Shown here: in pieces, positions 28,128 to 36,837 of the stretch
Position numbering within the stretch: position 1 is the stretch's first letter
Layout of the letters: each line of letters opens with the position of its first letter
Origin: Natronincola peptidivorans
Lineage (GTDB): Bacteria > Bacillota > Clostridia > Peptostreptococcales > Natronincolaceae
Direction of reading: 5' to 3'
Assembly (NCBI RefSeq): GCF_900111615.1
Contig: NZ_FOHU01000014.1
Location: forward strand, 1 to 64,000
DNA length: 64,000 nucleotides
Translations under genes and position numbers: made by a program
Notes under the pieces: generated by a model
What the model was told of the DNA's origin: nothing
The model's database searches: none
The model's input: only the letters and a program-made list of their open reading frames with translations

Positions 28128-28409
28128 CTAAGGGTACATGTTATCATCGTAAGTGTTTCTAGTAGATTTATTTTGATTTACTCTACTATTAGAAAAATGT
28201 TGTATGATTTGATCCCCAAAGTACCCACCTATGATGGTACCCATTGGAATATTCATTTGCCCTTGAATCTGTATAGCTACTTCAGAGCTTTTCCATACGG
28301 CTAACACTACTAAGCAGAGGTAAGTAATAGAAAAGGATAGAGCTAGCATATCAATAATAGAAAACCCTTCTGGGTCTGTCCAAATACTTCTTTTCCTTTG
28401 CCTTCTCAT
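28128..28409 (-). CDS. small phage membrane protein of the lysis cassette
   Basis: 93 residues with one clear membrane helix (near 22-42), a glycine-rich segment GTIIGGYFGDQIIQHF, and a polar tail. It lies between the XhlA-like gene and the endolysin, so an accessory holin or antiholin role is likely from position. No family recognised. Confidence 0.7.
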   Translation of the reverse strand: MRRQRKRSIWTDPEGFSIIDMLALSFSITYLCLVVLAVWKSSEVAIQIQGQMNIPMGTIIGGYFGDQIIQHFSNSRVNQNKSTRNTYDDNMYP

Positions 28410-28425
28410 ACTTTAGCCCCCTAAC

Positions 28426-28683
28426 TTATAAATATTTAATACCTGACATGATAATGGCACCTAGTACAGCTCCCATAGCACCCCATAAAAGCTTGTTGGG
28501 CCTTGACTCGATCTCTTCTATTTTAGTTGCTATCTTCCCTATACTATCTTTGATTTCATTGAGTATCTTAAATATCATATCAGTGCGTTCTTTTTCCACG
28601 TCAGTGCATCTTTCTAATGCAGCTATCCTAGTTTCATGATTTTTTAACGAATCTGTTACTTCTACATGTCTTTCACATACCAT
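28426..28683 (-). CDS. hemolysin XhlA-like protein
   Basis: About 85 residues: a coiled-coil N-terminal part (near 10-60) and a C-terminal membrane helix (LLWGAMGAVLGAIIMSGIKYL), the plan of XhlA from PBSX, which works with a holin in lysis. The start at 28683 (MVCERHVEV) is preferred; an upstream ATG at 28701 is possible. Confidence 0.8.
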   Translation of the reverse strand: MVCERHVEVTDSLKNHETRIAALERCTDVEKERTDMIFKILNEIKDSIGKIATKIEEIESRPNKLLWGAMGAVLGAIIMSGIKYL

Positions 28684-28711
28684 ATAGACACCTACTTTCA
28701 TTTAAAATAAA

Positions 28712-28729
28712 AAACACCCCAAGGTGTTT
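28712..28729 (-). terminator. weak hairpin before the lysis cassette
   Basis: AAACACC and GGTGTTT form a 7-bp stem with a T-rich run leftward. It lies before the XhlA-like gene, so it may lower read-through from tail into lysis genes. Confidence 0.5.
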
Positions 28730-28787
28730 GTCGATTATTGCGATATTTTGTTAAAGGTTTTGTATGCCAACTAACGAAATAACATAA

Positions 28788-29061
28788 TTAGTACCTGCGA
28801 TACTAATTGAGGTGGTAAATTGCCTAGCAAAAAAGAACCCCGATTAAAAGTTATTAAAGAAAGTCCAACTGGCTTAAATCAAAAATTTTTAGATACTGAA
28901 ACTAATGAAGTAGTGAATCGAGGATATGTTGCAGATAATATTGATGATTATCCAGGTTATCATGTCATGAATAAAAATAAAAAACGTATCATTAGGTCTA
29001 ATCCTGACGGTTGTAAAGATAATAACTTAGATTAAAATAATTCATGAATCGCAGGTACTAA
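28788..29061. repeat. 14-bp inverted repeats flanking a rightward gene
   Basis: TTAGTACCTGCGAT (28788-28801) and ATCGCAGGTACTAA (29048-29061) are perfect inverted repeats 246 bases apart, enclosing a single rightward gene within the leftward late operon. I see no transposase and no clear target duplication. Confidence 0.7.
28820..29035 (+). CDS. small moron-like protein between inverted repeats
   Basis: 71 residues, starting at TTG 28820 after GAGGTGGT. The C-terminal part KRIIRSNPDG...NNLD resembles small DUF3892-type proteins, but weakly. It is transcribed against the tail and lysis genes and enclosed by 14-bp inverted repeats, which marks it as an inserted cargo gene. Function unknown. 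Confidence 0.6.
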   Translation: MPSKKEPRLKVIKESPTGLNQKFLDTETNEVVNRGYVADNIDDYPGYHVMNKNKKRIIRSNPDGCKDNNLD

Positions 29062-29067
29062 AATGTT

Positions 29068-29289
29068 TTAAGTTACATTAATATCCTTGTATGACTTAAT
29101 TAAGTCATACATTTCTTCTAATCTACTATTAGTATCATTCAGATATTGAAAAACATCGTCAATGATTACTTCACTTTGTTTAGTTTTGTTCTCATTAATT
29201 CTTTCTTCTCTGATTTCTTTTTCTATTTGTTGAGGTGACTTACTTATAATAATTTTCTTTCCTTCTTTTTTTGCTATTGCTTTACTCAA
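29068..29289 (-). CDS. hypothetical tail-end protein
   Basis: 73 residues, highly charged, with a coiled-coil-like region (IEKEIREERINENK...). Its start overlaps the end of the next upstream gene by eight bases. It occupies the position of XkdX-like genes in related phages, but I see no clear match. Confidence 0.6.
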   Translation of the reverse strand: MSKAIAKKEGKKIIISKSPQQIEKEIREERINENKTKQSEVIIDDVFQYLNDTNSRLEEMYDLIKSYKDINVT

Positions 29290-29689
29290 TTACAAGCACC
29301 TCATTTCTAACGTTCTCATTCATAGTTTCTATAATTATTGGTTCGCCTGTTGTATTTTCTATTTCAATTTCAAGTATTCCATTTTCCATTGTATAGGTAA
29401 ATATTTCTTGATTTATTTTTATAATTATTTCATCATTAAATACAACAATTTTATCTTCATAATCAAACATAGAAAAGGAAATAATATTATTTTCTTTTTG
29501 TATTATTTCAATATAATCTAATTCAGTAAAACCAATATCTCCACCTCTATACATTTTTCCTAAAACATCTTCAACTTCATTACCAATTTCTATAACTCTA
29601 TCACTTAATACAACATCGTCTCCAACTTGTGCAACCGTTGTAACAATATTATAGTCATTTAATTGTATGATATTTTTCATTTTTTTCAT
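29282..29689 (-). CDS. hypothetical phage protein after the fibre gene
   Basis: 135 residues, acidic and rich in Ile/Glu, with strand-like alternation (IVVFNDEIIIKINQEIF). No recognised domain. It follows the fibre-like gene by seven bases and overlaps the next gene, so it is probably a tail-tip or fibre accessory. Confidence 0.65.
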   Translation of the reverse strand: MKKMKNIIQLNDYNIVTTVAQVGDDVVLSDRVIEIGNEVEDVLGKMYRGGDIGFTELDYIEIIQKENNIISFSMFDYEDKIVVFNDEIIIKINQEIFTYTMENGILEIEIENTTGEPIIIETMNENVRNEVLVIE

Positions 29690-29696
29690 CCTCCTT

Positions 29697-30155
29697 TTAA
29701 CTAAATTCTACAACTTCCCAAGTTACATTAACAGCGTTCATAACAGTTTTTGAAACCCTTAATGTATTACTGTTTAATAATTGAATGTAAAACCCCGAAC
29801 TAGAACTATAATCAGCATTTTGCCATGTTAATAATACACAAAATGTTTTTGAAACAACTACTGTCGATAAAGTAACATCTACCTGACTTACACCAGCAAC
29901 CGATGTTGTCCCTCTTTGAACTAACTTAATCCCACCACCAGTAGTAATTGCATCATAATTCCTTCTCAAATATCCCATAACTGTGGTAGTATTAGCAGTA
30001 GGGTTTGCAACCCCAACTAAATCAGTTTTTGTCTTAATAGCATTTACTGTTGTTTGGTCGGCTCTACTAGAAACAGTTGTATTTAGATTATTTGTTAAAT
30101 GTGTCTTAATCTCATCTAAAGTCAATTTATCCGCAATAGGTAAAAAATTTGCCAT
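29697..30155 (-). CDS. phage tail-fibre-like protein
   Basis: 152 residues. The N-terminal 70 residues are helical and Thr/Asn-rich; the rest is beta-rich with small and aromatic residues (SSSGFYIQLLNSNTLRV), typical of a receptor-binding tip. It shares a base with the gene upstream. Host-range function is inferred from position after the YmfQ-like gene. Confidence 0.65.
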   Translation of the reverse strand: MANFLPIADKLTLDEIKTHLTNNLNTTVSSRADQTTVNAIKTKTDLVGVANPTANTTTVMGYLRRNYDAITTGGGIKLVQRGTTSVAGVSQVDVTLSTVVVSKTFCVLLTWQNADYSSSSGFYIQLLNSNTLRVSKTVMNAVNVTWEVVEFS

Positions 30156-30409
30156 TATTCCACCACCTCTTCATATAAGAATCCATAAAGTCCACCTTGT
30201 TGTCCCAATCCCCATCTATATGTTTTACCATCACTACCAATGAAACTATGAGGCATAGTTTCAGCCTCATGAGTCACACGTTTATTATTTGTTTCTTTGA
30301 TTGCAGCATCAATTTTTGAATTATCCTCAACAAAATCCTCTCTTTTGGGATGTTCATTTCCCTGCCATTGATTTAATTCTATATTAGGTGTTTTATTTTC
30401 ACTTGGCAT
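30155..30409 (-). CDS. fibre N-terminal-like protein
   Basis: 84 residues. It contains IELNQWQGNEHPKREDFVEDN, a pattern common at the N-terminus of Firmicute phage tail fibres (W..xxxP.RxDFN.DN..ID). Here the frame stops after 84 residues and the next gene carries the beta-rich part, so this may be a split fibre or an attachment adaptor. Confidence 0.65.
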   Translation of the reverse strand: MPSENKTPNIELNQWQGNEHPKREDFVEDNSKIDAAIKETNNKRVTHEAETMPHSFIGSDGKTYRWGLGQQGGLYGFLYEEVVE

Positions 30410-30410
30410 A

Positions 30411-30959
30411 CTACATCACCTCTCTATATGTTTCTAATTCATCCCAGGTAAGATTTAATTCATCCCATTGATTCCATGTTTTATTGTAATTATCGAATTC
30501 ATTCCAGGTTAGATAAGTAAATTCAAACTCAAAAGATAAATGAGCTGGCTTTATATTTTCAATCTCTGCAGCTAGATCATCTAAGTTGGGGGGGACTCCT
30601 CTAGTGCCTATAAATTTAACAATAATAGTACCATTAAAATTAACTATAACTTCGCCATTACTATAAGCTTCCGCTACTATCTGTATTAAAGCAGCATCTA
30701 TCTTTCCAGATCCTCTCTCCTTTGACTTGATTACCGATCTTCTCTCATCTAATGGCTTAGATAAATCTGTTTCAATTTTAAGGTCCTTCTCATATATGAC
30801 TAATCCCCATGTTGCGGTATCTATATCCAATTGTTTTTTTACATCTTCAATATCTGTTTGAATGTACTGGAATTGATGTTCTTCTGCATTAAATATTTCA
30901 TTATAAACCTTAGATTTCCGCATAAATATAGGGAGATAGGTAATCATTTTATTATTCAT
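30411..30959 (-). CDS. YmfQ-like (DUF2313) tail protein
   Basis: 182 residues. YmfQ-type proteins sit after the baseplate J gene in contractile phages and join baseplate and fibres. Readable family features are YLPIFMRKSKVYNEIF at the start and GTRGVPPN. The C-terminal 35 residues carry three imperfect 10-residue repeats of the type TW[ND]xxDxxxx, unusual for the family. It overlaps the baseplate gene by eight bases. Confidence 0.8.
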   Translation of the reverse strand: MNNKMITYLPIFMRKSKVYNEIFNAEEHQFQYIQTDIEDVKKQLDIDTATWGLVIYEKDLKIETDLSKPLDERRSVIKSKERGSGKIDAALIQIVAEAYSNGEVIVNFNGTIIVKFIGTRGVPPNLDDLAAEIENIKPAHLSFEFEFTYLTWNEFDNYNKTWNQWDELNLTWDELETYREVM

Positions 30960-32010
30960 TAATTACCACGCTCCCTAATATTGCTACTTCATCAGCTGCT
31001 ATGGATATATTACCTGTGCCTTCATTAATAACTAGATTGCTATAGTCTTCAATCCCTTCACTCTGCAATATTAAACTACCAACAATAGCATAACTTAAAT
31101 AATTTTCTGCAAAAGCTATTTCTTTAAGATGATTGGTTATATTTTCTTCTACACTTTGTTGTCTATATGAATCTGATACCGAAGGATCCTTGATAACAGT
31201 GAATGATATATTAATCTCTTTCCCTATAGCTGATTCAACAGTACAAAAAGCACCTATAGGAGCTTCTCCTTCACCAAGCCCACTAACGTTAGGGTCTATA
31301 TATTCTTGTACTGTTTCAACAAGCTCAATGCTTGCAGGTTGCTTTTCAGCGTTAATTATAATTACCTTTACTGTATTGTCGCCATTCCATAGCGGTAAAA
31401 CTTTAGCTTCACCAACCCCTGGTACCTCTTTAGCCCAATTTTTATAATGTGCTTTATTTCCGCTTGTAGCTGGGGTCCTTCTTCGCTCATAATACCTTTG
31501 TAATAATGCTGTATCACTTTCAGCTTCAAAACCATCTGTAGTGGCCTCAGGGTTTGTAACTTCATTTATTCCTTCAATGGTTATAGGCATAAGCGTAATT
31601 TGATTAGCTGGTACATTACCTATGCTTCCAGCAACAGTACATTTTATGTTTACATATCCTTCACCACTAATTTCTACTGTTTCGGTTGCTTCAAATTGGA
31701 CAGCACTTTCAGTTTCAGATAGATCTGCTTGACTAAAAACACCATTACCTTTTACTAACACTCTACCAATAGAATAAGTAGCTTGTTTTCTAGTAATACC
31801 TGTCCTCTGATACACAAACCTTTCTAATTCTTCTCCTTTAAGATTTTCTATATCAAGTTTATCAGCTACATCATTTAAATCTTCATAAGCTTTTTCAAAT
31901 TTAATTGCTGCAGGAGCTAAAGCATCATAAATAAAACTACCTTCTCTTTTATCATAATTATTAGAGACATTATTGAACATGTCATGTAAGACTTCTTGTC
32001 TACTCGGCAA
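30952..32010 (-). CDS. xkdT: baseplate J-like protein
   Basis: 352 residues. It matches the gp47/baseplate J family: LEAPA-like N-terminal region FEKAYEDLNDVADKLDI, GEELERFVYQRTGI, the central VTNPEATTDGFEAESD segment and the RYYERRRTPATSGNKAHY motif. It builds the baseplate wedge of contractile tails. It overlaps both neighbours. Confidence 0.92.
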   Translation of the reverse strand: MPSRQEVLHDMFNNVSNNYDKREGSFIYDALAPAAIKFEKAYEDLNDVADKLDIENLKGEELERFVYQRTGITRKQATYSIGRVLVKGNGVFSQADLSETESAVQFEATETVEISGEGYVNIKCTVAGSIGNVPANQITLMPITIEGINEVTNPEATTDGFEAESDTALLQRYYERRRTPATSGNKAHYKNWAKEVPGVGEAKVLPLWNGDNTVKVIIINAEKQPASIELVETVQEYIDPNVSGLGEGEAPIGAFCTVESAIGKEINISFTVIKDPSVSDSYRQQSVEENITNHLKEIAFAENYLSYAIVGSLILQSEGIEDYSNLVINEGTGNISIAADEVAILGSVVINE

Positions 32011-32422
32011 CTATCACCACCTCCGTATTCCCATATATGGTAGCAACATTTAATTTGATAGTTAATAGAGCTTCTTCTAGTTGAAATTCAAAGTTTGTTA
32101 CACTTATAATAGCCTTATTTTGTAATAGAGCTTCCCTAATAGTTCTCTGTAACTCAGATTTTATAAAATCTCTATCCAGCACTTTTCCTATCAAACCATG
32201 ATGCTCAGAACCATAGCTTTTATATATTAATGTTCCAAATTCAGTCCGCAGCACCTTGCTGATCCAAATCTTTATATATTCTACTCCCTCAACAGTTACA
32301 AGTTTACCATCTTTAAGTTTAAAATCCCCTGTTTCAAAGTCCCATAAAAAGGTCTTATGAGTTACAGGGGATTCAATGACTTTTTCATTTCTAAATTCTA
32401 GTTTTGATATTTGTGGCAGCAC
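32000..32422 (-). CDS. XkdS-like (DUF2634) baseplate protein
   Basis: 140 residues, the gp25-like wedge family of PBSX-type phages. KTFLWDFETGDFKLKDGKL and WISKVLRTEFGTLIYKSYGSEHHGLIGK are characteristic. It overlaps the baseplate J gene and shares a base with the gene upstream. Confidence 0.85.
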   Translation of the reverse strand: MLPQISKLEFRNEKVIESPVTHKTFLWDFETGDFKLKDGKLVTVEGVEYIKIWISKVLRTEFGTLIYKSYGSEHHGLIGKVLDRDFIKSELQRTIREALLQNKAIISVTNFEFQLEEALLTIKLNVATIYGNTEVVIVAE

Positions 32423-32808
32423 TATAATCTCACCGCCTTATCTATAAGAAAATATTTTTGTTCGTCAGTACTAGGCATTAAAATTACTTCATCACCAATT
32501 TTCAATGTATCAGTATAAGTGATTTCTCCAGTATTACTTAAGTTTTCAAGTTCTGTATAACTACTATATGTTACTGGACTTGGTGTTTTAGTTATTATTG
32601 ATCCACTGCTTTGTCCTTGAAATTGTCTTTTATAGCCTGATAGTACATGTGCTGCTATAACTAATCTGTCTTTTTCCAGTATGATTTTATCTCCAATCTT
32701 CACCCTGATATTTGGCGGTGATGCAATTACAGTCCCTAGTTGTGGCCCTAAATAAACTTGATTATCTCTTTCCTTAAACATTTTTCCTAACTTTTCTATA
32801 CTTGTCAT
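32422..32808 (-). CDS. XkdR-like (DUF2577) tail protein
   Basis: 128 residues, fitting the DUF2577 family: an N-terminal helix then a beta-rich part with LGTVIASPPNIRVKIGDKIIL and a C-terminal KIGDEVILMPS. Probably an OB-fold-like hub or spike component. It overlaps the hub gene by four bases. Confidence 0.82.
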   Translation of the reverse strand: MTSIEKLGKMFKERDNQVYLGPQLGTVIASPPNIRVKIGDKIILEKDRLVIAAHVLSGYKRQFQGQSSGSIITKTPSPVTYSSYTELENLSNTGEITYTDTLKIGDEVILMPSTDEQKYFLIDKAVRL

Positions 32809-33803
32809 GCTATATCCTCCGGCAGAGTTAGAGTTAAATTCATTGTATGAAATCCACTTGCAACTTCATGTTTGCAATTAGTTATCATAAATCTCCCCTC
32901 CATACCTGTTATTGGTTCTACTACATCAAATAGCCTTCCAGCTTTAAAAGATACATCTCCCATCAAATTCAATGCGTTAGTCTCATGAATCCTACTTAAT
33001 CTTTTTAATAATACTTTAGCAGCTTGTCTGGCCTTTGCTGCATCTTCTTCATCTATTTTAAAAGTTTCTTCTAACAATCCATATTTAGAAACCATAGGGG
33101 TGTCTTGTTCTAGAGCAATTGTTTGATAGTTATCATTTTTTGACAAAATAATTTTCACTCTATTTCTCATTTCTTCAATTGACTGTGTCCTTTCTGCACC
33201 AATAGGATTATCCAGGACATTGATGCGGGCTACATTTGAAGCTAATCTAAATCTCCCTAGAACAATCATATCTCTCATTTTTTCTATATAAATTTGTCCT
33301 GAACGCATTTCCGCAAAAATTTTAATTCCTGATTGTCTTTCGTGCTGTTTAATAATATCTTGTATTATCTCTGCAGGTGATTTCTGAATATAGATTTTAT
33401 TAATAATTGTAGCCATTTCTGTTATATTGCCTATTGGTAGACCAAAATCATTCAGTATTTTTGAAATAGCTTGCCTTGCACTTAAATTATTGAACTGATA
33501 AACGCTTTTAGACTTGCCGAGGTACCAGGCATAATCATATGCTGTATATTCAATTGGAGATCTACCGCTTTGTTTATTTTTAACTACTATCCCTCTATTA
33601 ACTTCAATCTCATCTTTGTATATGATTATTAAATCTCCTACCTCTACTGGATTAGTTGGGATAAACCTGGCATCATTCCATATGATAGAAAAATCTATAA
33701 CAGAAACTAATGACATTGTTGAGTCCCATGAAAATTGATTTACAATTGGGGTTATGTCATATGTTTTAGATCCATCATTTTTAACTAGTTGTAATCTAAA
33801 CAT
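32805..33803 (-). CDS. xkdQ: XkdQ/YqbQ-like tail hub protein
   Basis: 332 residues, related to phage D/gp27 hub proteins. It starts FRLQLVKNDGSKTYDITPIV and contains YTAYDYAWYLGKSK and a long C-terminal part ending in GRFMITNCKHEV. It centres the baseplate and anchors the tail tube. Start and stop are within two bases of the neighbours. Confidence 0.88.
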   Translation of the reverse strand: MFRLQLVKNDGSKTYDITPIVNQFSWDSTMSLVSVIDFSIIWNDARFIPTNPVEVGDLIIIYKDEIEVNRGIVVKNKQSGRSPIEYTAYDYAWYLGKSKSVYQFNNLSARQAISKILNDFGLPIGNITEMATIINKIYIQKSPAEIIQDIIKQHERQSGIKIFAEMRSGQIYIEKMRDMIVLGRFRLASNVARINVLDNPIGAERTQSIEEMRNRVKIILSKNDNYQTIALEQDTPMVSKYGLLEETFKIDEEDAAKARQAAKVLLKRLSRIHETNALNLMGDVSFKAGRLFDVVEPITGMEGRFMITNCKHEVASGFHTMNLTLTLPEDIA

Positions 33804-33805
33804 GT

Positions 33806-34219
33806 CTATCCCACCCTTACAAAAGTAAACTCTTTCAAATGCAGTGTATAGTATATATCCCCATCTTTCTCTGTCTTATAAGTAAAATCATCAATTGTAA
33901 CCGGCATATTTATATCTGTTTCATCTTCTTTTGTTATAACAAGCCTTACTGGCACTCTTCTTTTACGCCATCTTTCAATTGTATTTACATATTCCATACC
34001 CCACATATCTCTATTAAGAATAAAAGGGTAATCTCTTATAGGGAAAAAAGAAGTTATTTCTATTGTTGCTAATCCTTTGTTTTGTATTAAATTGATTGAT
34101 TGCCTTAATCCAACCACTTCTTGATTATTCCAAGGTTCTTTTACTTCATATTCTGCCGGAGTTACTGGCAATAATAGAACTTCCTCATTATTATTTATAG
34201 ACAAATATACTTTAACCAT
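33806..34219 (-). CDS. XkdP-like protein without LysM
   Basis: 137 residues. LPVTPAEYEV and GLATIEITSFFP are typical of the N-terminal part of XkdP/YqbP proteins, but the C-terminal LysM domain of the PBSX protein is absent. It lies between tape measure and hub as in PBSX. It overlaps the tape measure gene by eight bases. Confidence 0.82.
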   Translation of the reverse strand: MVKVYLSINNNEEVLLLPVTPAEYEVKEPWNNQEVVGLRQSINLIQNKGLATIEITSFFPIRDYPFILNRDMWGMEYVNTIERWRKRRVPVRLVITKEDETDINMPVTIDDFTYKTEKDGDIYYTLHLKEFTFVRVG

Positions 34220-35852
34220 ATACAGTACGCTCCAATCTCGGTAACAACTTGTCAGCTATTTGTTCACCAGTAAGATCACTACTAGATTTACCTAGTGCAC
34301 TTGTGTTTTCTGATACTGCACCTGTGTTTTCATCCATTGCATTGGCGAGCATTTCTAAAGCTTCAGTATTGTCCTTAGACTGTTGTTGTTGCTTTCTTCT
34401 TCTAGATTCCTCTATTTGTGCTATAGTATCATCAGAGTATCTTTTAACCTGTATCTCTCCAATATAGTCTGTTTTTTCCCACATAGGTTTTTCCATACTT
34501 GACATTCCACTTGAAAAATTAACGTTAATTTCTTCTTTACCAACAGCTCTAAGTACTGCATTAAGAGGTTTAGCTAGTTTTGATACAGCATTTTCACTCA
34601 TTCCAACAACATCATTCCACATTGAATGGAAAGAATATTTTATACTTTTACCCATGAAATCAAATGCACTGATAACTGTATTTGCCCCACCTATCATTTT
34701 ATTCATACCACTTTCGGTATAGCTAGCTGCAGCATTCCAGGTTTCCATAAATTTAAGTTGTAACAAGTCTTTATTTTTTCTTAGTAGAGTTATGACTGTA
34801 ATTAAACCTAATATTGCAGTAATAACAAATCCTACAGGATTAGCAGCCATTGCAGCATTCAAACTCCAAGTTTGTACTGTAGCAGCTAAAGCATATAGTT
34901 TGTATGCAACTAACCCAGCTGCAAGAATTCCAATTACAGGTGATAGGTCTTTAGTTGTTTGATGTACAGTTTGCAAAGTATCTATAAACCTAGTTATCCC
35001 ACCGCCTTCAACCCAATTGTTTATAGCAGAAGATACAGCATTGATTTTTGTTTCAATTGCAGGTAAGTGATCATTAAAAGCTCTTGCAAATTCCCCTTTA
35101 ATTTTCACTACTACACCACCCATAACCTCTTGCACATCACCTATGGCATTCTTTACCTGTACAATTTGACCTTCATCTGTTGCAGCTAGAGCAGCATTTA
35201 CCCCTCCAACATTTTGTTGAAGAACTTGTGCCAATGTAGCAGCTTTTTCTTGTTCTGTACCATATTTTAATACCTGTTCCTGTGCATCTGTAAAAGAAAT
35301 CCCTACCCTGGATAAAGCTCCTGTCTGCCCATCCATTACTTTACCAACCATATTACCTATGTTCACCATATCTTGCTGTGTGGCATTTAGTCCTTTTTGC
35401 TGTGCAACAAGATCTAACATACCTTCTGTTAAGGTTTCAACAGTGTTGGAAGTTACGTTAAATGTAGATAATTGTTGCATTCCTGCTAAAGTAACTTCAT
35501 CACCAACAACTCCTACTTTCTGCATCGTATTAGCATAATCTTTTAGACCTTCTACTTGTTCGCTAGTAGCCTTACCTGTTGCTTTAAATACTGCCTGCAA
35601 CTTAACTTCTGCTTGAGATTGCGCTTTGTATGCTTCTTCCATTTTATTAATTGCCATAACAGATCCAATAAGGGCCGCTCCAGCTGCAGCCACCCCTAAC
35701 ATACCTCTTCTAATTCCAAACCATGTTCTCTGGCCATCTCTGCGTAAATCTCGGGTATGTTTTTTATATGTTAATGTATTTTTATTAATTTTACTCATTG
35801 TTGGAGTGACTTGATCTCTTAGTGTCATACGTCTTTCAATTACTTTACTCAT
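34212..35852 (-). CDS. tail tape measure protein
   Basis: 546 residues. It has an N-terminal charged part with coiled-coil stretches, a hydrophobic middle (near 300-360, ILAAGLVAYKLYALAATVQ...PVGFVITAILGLITVITLL) and a Gln/Ser-rich C-terminal region. Central DMVNIGNMVGKVMDGQ and GALSRVGISFTDAQ match phage tape measure proteins. Its length suggests a short contractile tail of roughly 80 nm (about 0.15 nm per residue, the usual rule of thumb). Confidence 0.9.
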   Translation of the reverse strand: MSKVIERRMTLRDQVTPTMSKINKNTLTYKKHTRDLRRDGQRTWFGIRRGMLGVAAAGAALIGSVMAINKMEEAYKAQSQAEVKLQAVFKATGKATSEQVEGLKDYANTMQKVGVVGDEVTLAGMQQLSTFNVTSNTVETLTEGMLDLVAQQKGLNATQQDMVNIGNMVGKVMDGQTGALSRVGISFTDAQEQVLKYGTEQEKAATLAQVLQQNVGGVNAALAATDEGQIVQVKNAIGDVQEVMGGVVVKIKGEFARAFNDHLPAIETKINAVSSAINNWVEGGGITRFIDTLQTVHQTTKDLSPVIGILAAGLVAYKLYALAATVQTWSLNAAMAANPVGFVITAILGLITVITLLRKNKDLLQLKFMETWNAAASYTESGMNKMIGGANTVISAFDFMGKSIKYSFHSMWNDVVGMSENAVSKLAKPLNAVLRAVGKEEINVNFSSGMSSMEKPMWEKTDYIGEIQVKRYSDDTIAQIEESRRRKQQQQSKDNTEALEMLANAMDENTGAVSENTSALGKSSSDLTGEQIADKLLPRLERTVYG

Positions 35853-36390
35853 TTACCACCCCACCTTTTTGCATCTTCCTCATGGTATAGAATCATACTT
35901 TGTTTCATAAACTCTTTTTCAAACAAATCTAGTTTCAGTAAATTTTCTAAGCTGTGGCCTCTTTGAATGTAGTGATGAAGAAAGTATAACTCTCCATCAC
36001 TACTAATTAGTTTTTTACTTCTTTTCCTGCTCTTGAAACAACTGAACCATATCCCGCTAATTTCATAATTTCCGAAGCAATGGATGAAATCTCTCCAGGT
36101 AGAAATATTTTCTCTACAATATCCAAAGGCTCTACACAACCATATGCTTTCTGGAGTTCTACATCTTTCAGATTAGGCTCTTTTACACTATTGAATATTA
36201 AATAGGTATCTGCTCTTACAGCATCCCTTTCCCCTTCAGCTTGTGCTTCTAAAATTATAGATGTAGAAGGAGTCACTACCGCTATTTCAGCATCTAGTGA
36301 CTCAATATATAAATCAACAACTTTAGCTTTTTTGTTCTTCAATTGTTCTTTCTGTGCTAACAATTCTTTAATAGTTAATTTCTTAGACAT
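35849..36390 (-). CDS. tail chaperone, -1 frameshift fusion form
   Basis: The frame 36007-36390 ends GTA AAA AAC TAA, and the -1 frame continues open to 35849. The heptamer A AAA AAC at 36010-36016 is the classical slippery site, so ribosomes slipping by -1 read KEVKKLISSDGELYFLHHY and on to the stop. This is the G/GT arrangement of tail assembly chaperones; the extension (about 52 residues) would contact the tape measure protein encoded next. The short frame in this region starting at 36139 is not an independent gene. Confidence 0.85.
36007..36390 (-). CDS. XkdN-like tail assembly chaperone (unshifted product)
   Basis: 127 residues. It resembles the XkdN family: a charged N-terminal part (KLTIKELLAQKEQLKNKK), a central VDLYIESLDAEIAVV strand pair, and IVEKIFLPGEISSIASEIMKLAG. 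It would coat the tape measure during tail assembly. The stop lies directly after a slippery heptamer, so a longer fusion is also made. Confidence 0.87.
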   Translation of the reverse strand: MSKKLTIKELLAQKEQLKNKKAKVVDLYIESLDAEIAVVTPSTSIILEAQAEGERDAVRADTYLIFNSVKEPNLKDVELQKAYGCVEPLDIVEKIFLPGEISSIASEIMKLAGYGSVVSRAGKEVKN

Positions 36391-36401
36391 ATTTAATCCT
36401 C

Positions 36402-36824
36402 CTAAATTGCATCAATTAAATCATAATCGCTATAGGCAAATGCTGTCTCTTGAGTCATTACTGTTTTTTGTTCAAACTTCAGTAAAGTAAATGAATCAAA
36501 AGTAACGTCATATAAAGCTACTCTTTCAAATCCAAGTGCATCAGGATCTGCTAGTTTTCCTACAAATTTCATTCTAGGCACTTGACCTCTCTTTACAGCT
36601 TCTGCCATTTTTCTAGCCACCCTACTATTTACTTTCTTAATCGTTAAGTTGCCAGTACCATTCCAGCCTATTTGTTTTTTATGTGTTGCTAGTGATCCTG
36701 CCATATTTACATCTTCATAATCTATATTGACGATAGCCTCAAAAGCTTCTACTTCTGCCCAGATTTCATTGTCAACCCATAGGGTTCCGAAGGTACCATT
36801 TATAGTGTTTTTAACATCATACAT
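36402..36824 (-). CDS. xkdM: tail tube protein
   Basis: 140 residues, XkdM family. NTINGTFGTLWVDNE at the start, GSLATHKKQIGWNGTGNLTIKKVNS and the C-terminal YDVTFDSFTLLKFE are family features. It forms the inner tube inside the sheath. Confidence 0.9.
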   Translation of the reverse strand: MYDVKNTINGTFGTLWVDNEIWAEVEAFEAIVNIDYEDVNMAGSLATHKKQIGWNGTGNLTIKKVNSRVARKMAEAVKRGQVPRMKFVGKLADPDALGFERVALYDVTFDSFTLLKFEQKTVMTQETAFAYSDYDLIDAI

Positions 36825-36837
36825 TCAATATCACCCC

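Noticed and set aside
35849-36139. Independent 96-residue gene
   Set aside because: Its first half only overlaps the chaperone gene in another frame; the real coding part is the -1 extension after the A AAA AAC slip site.
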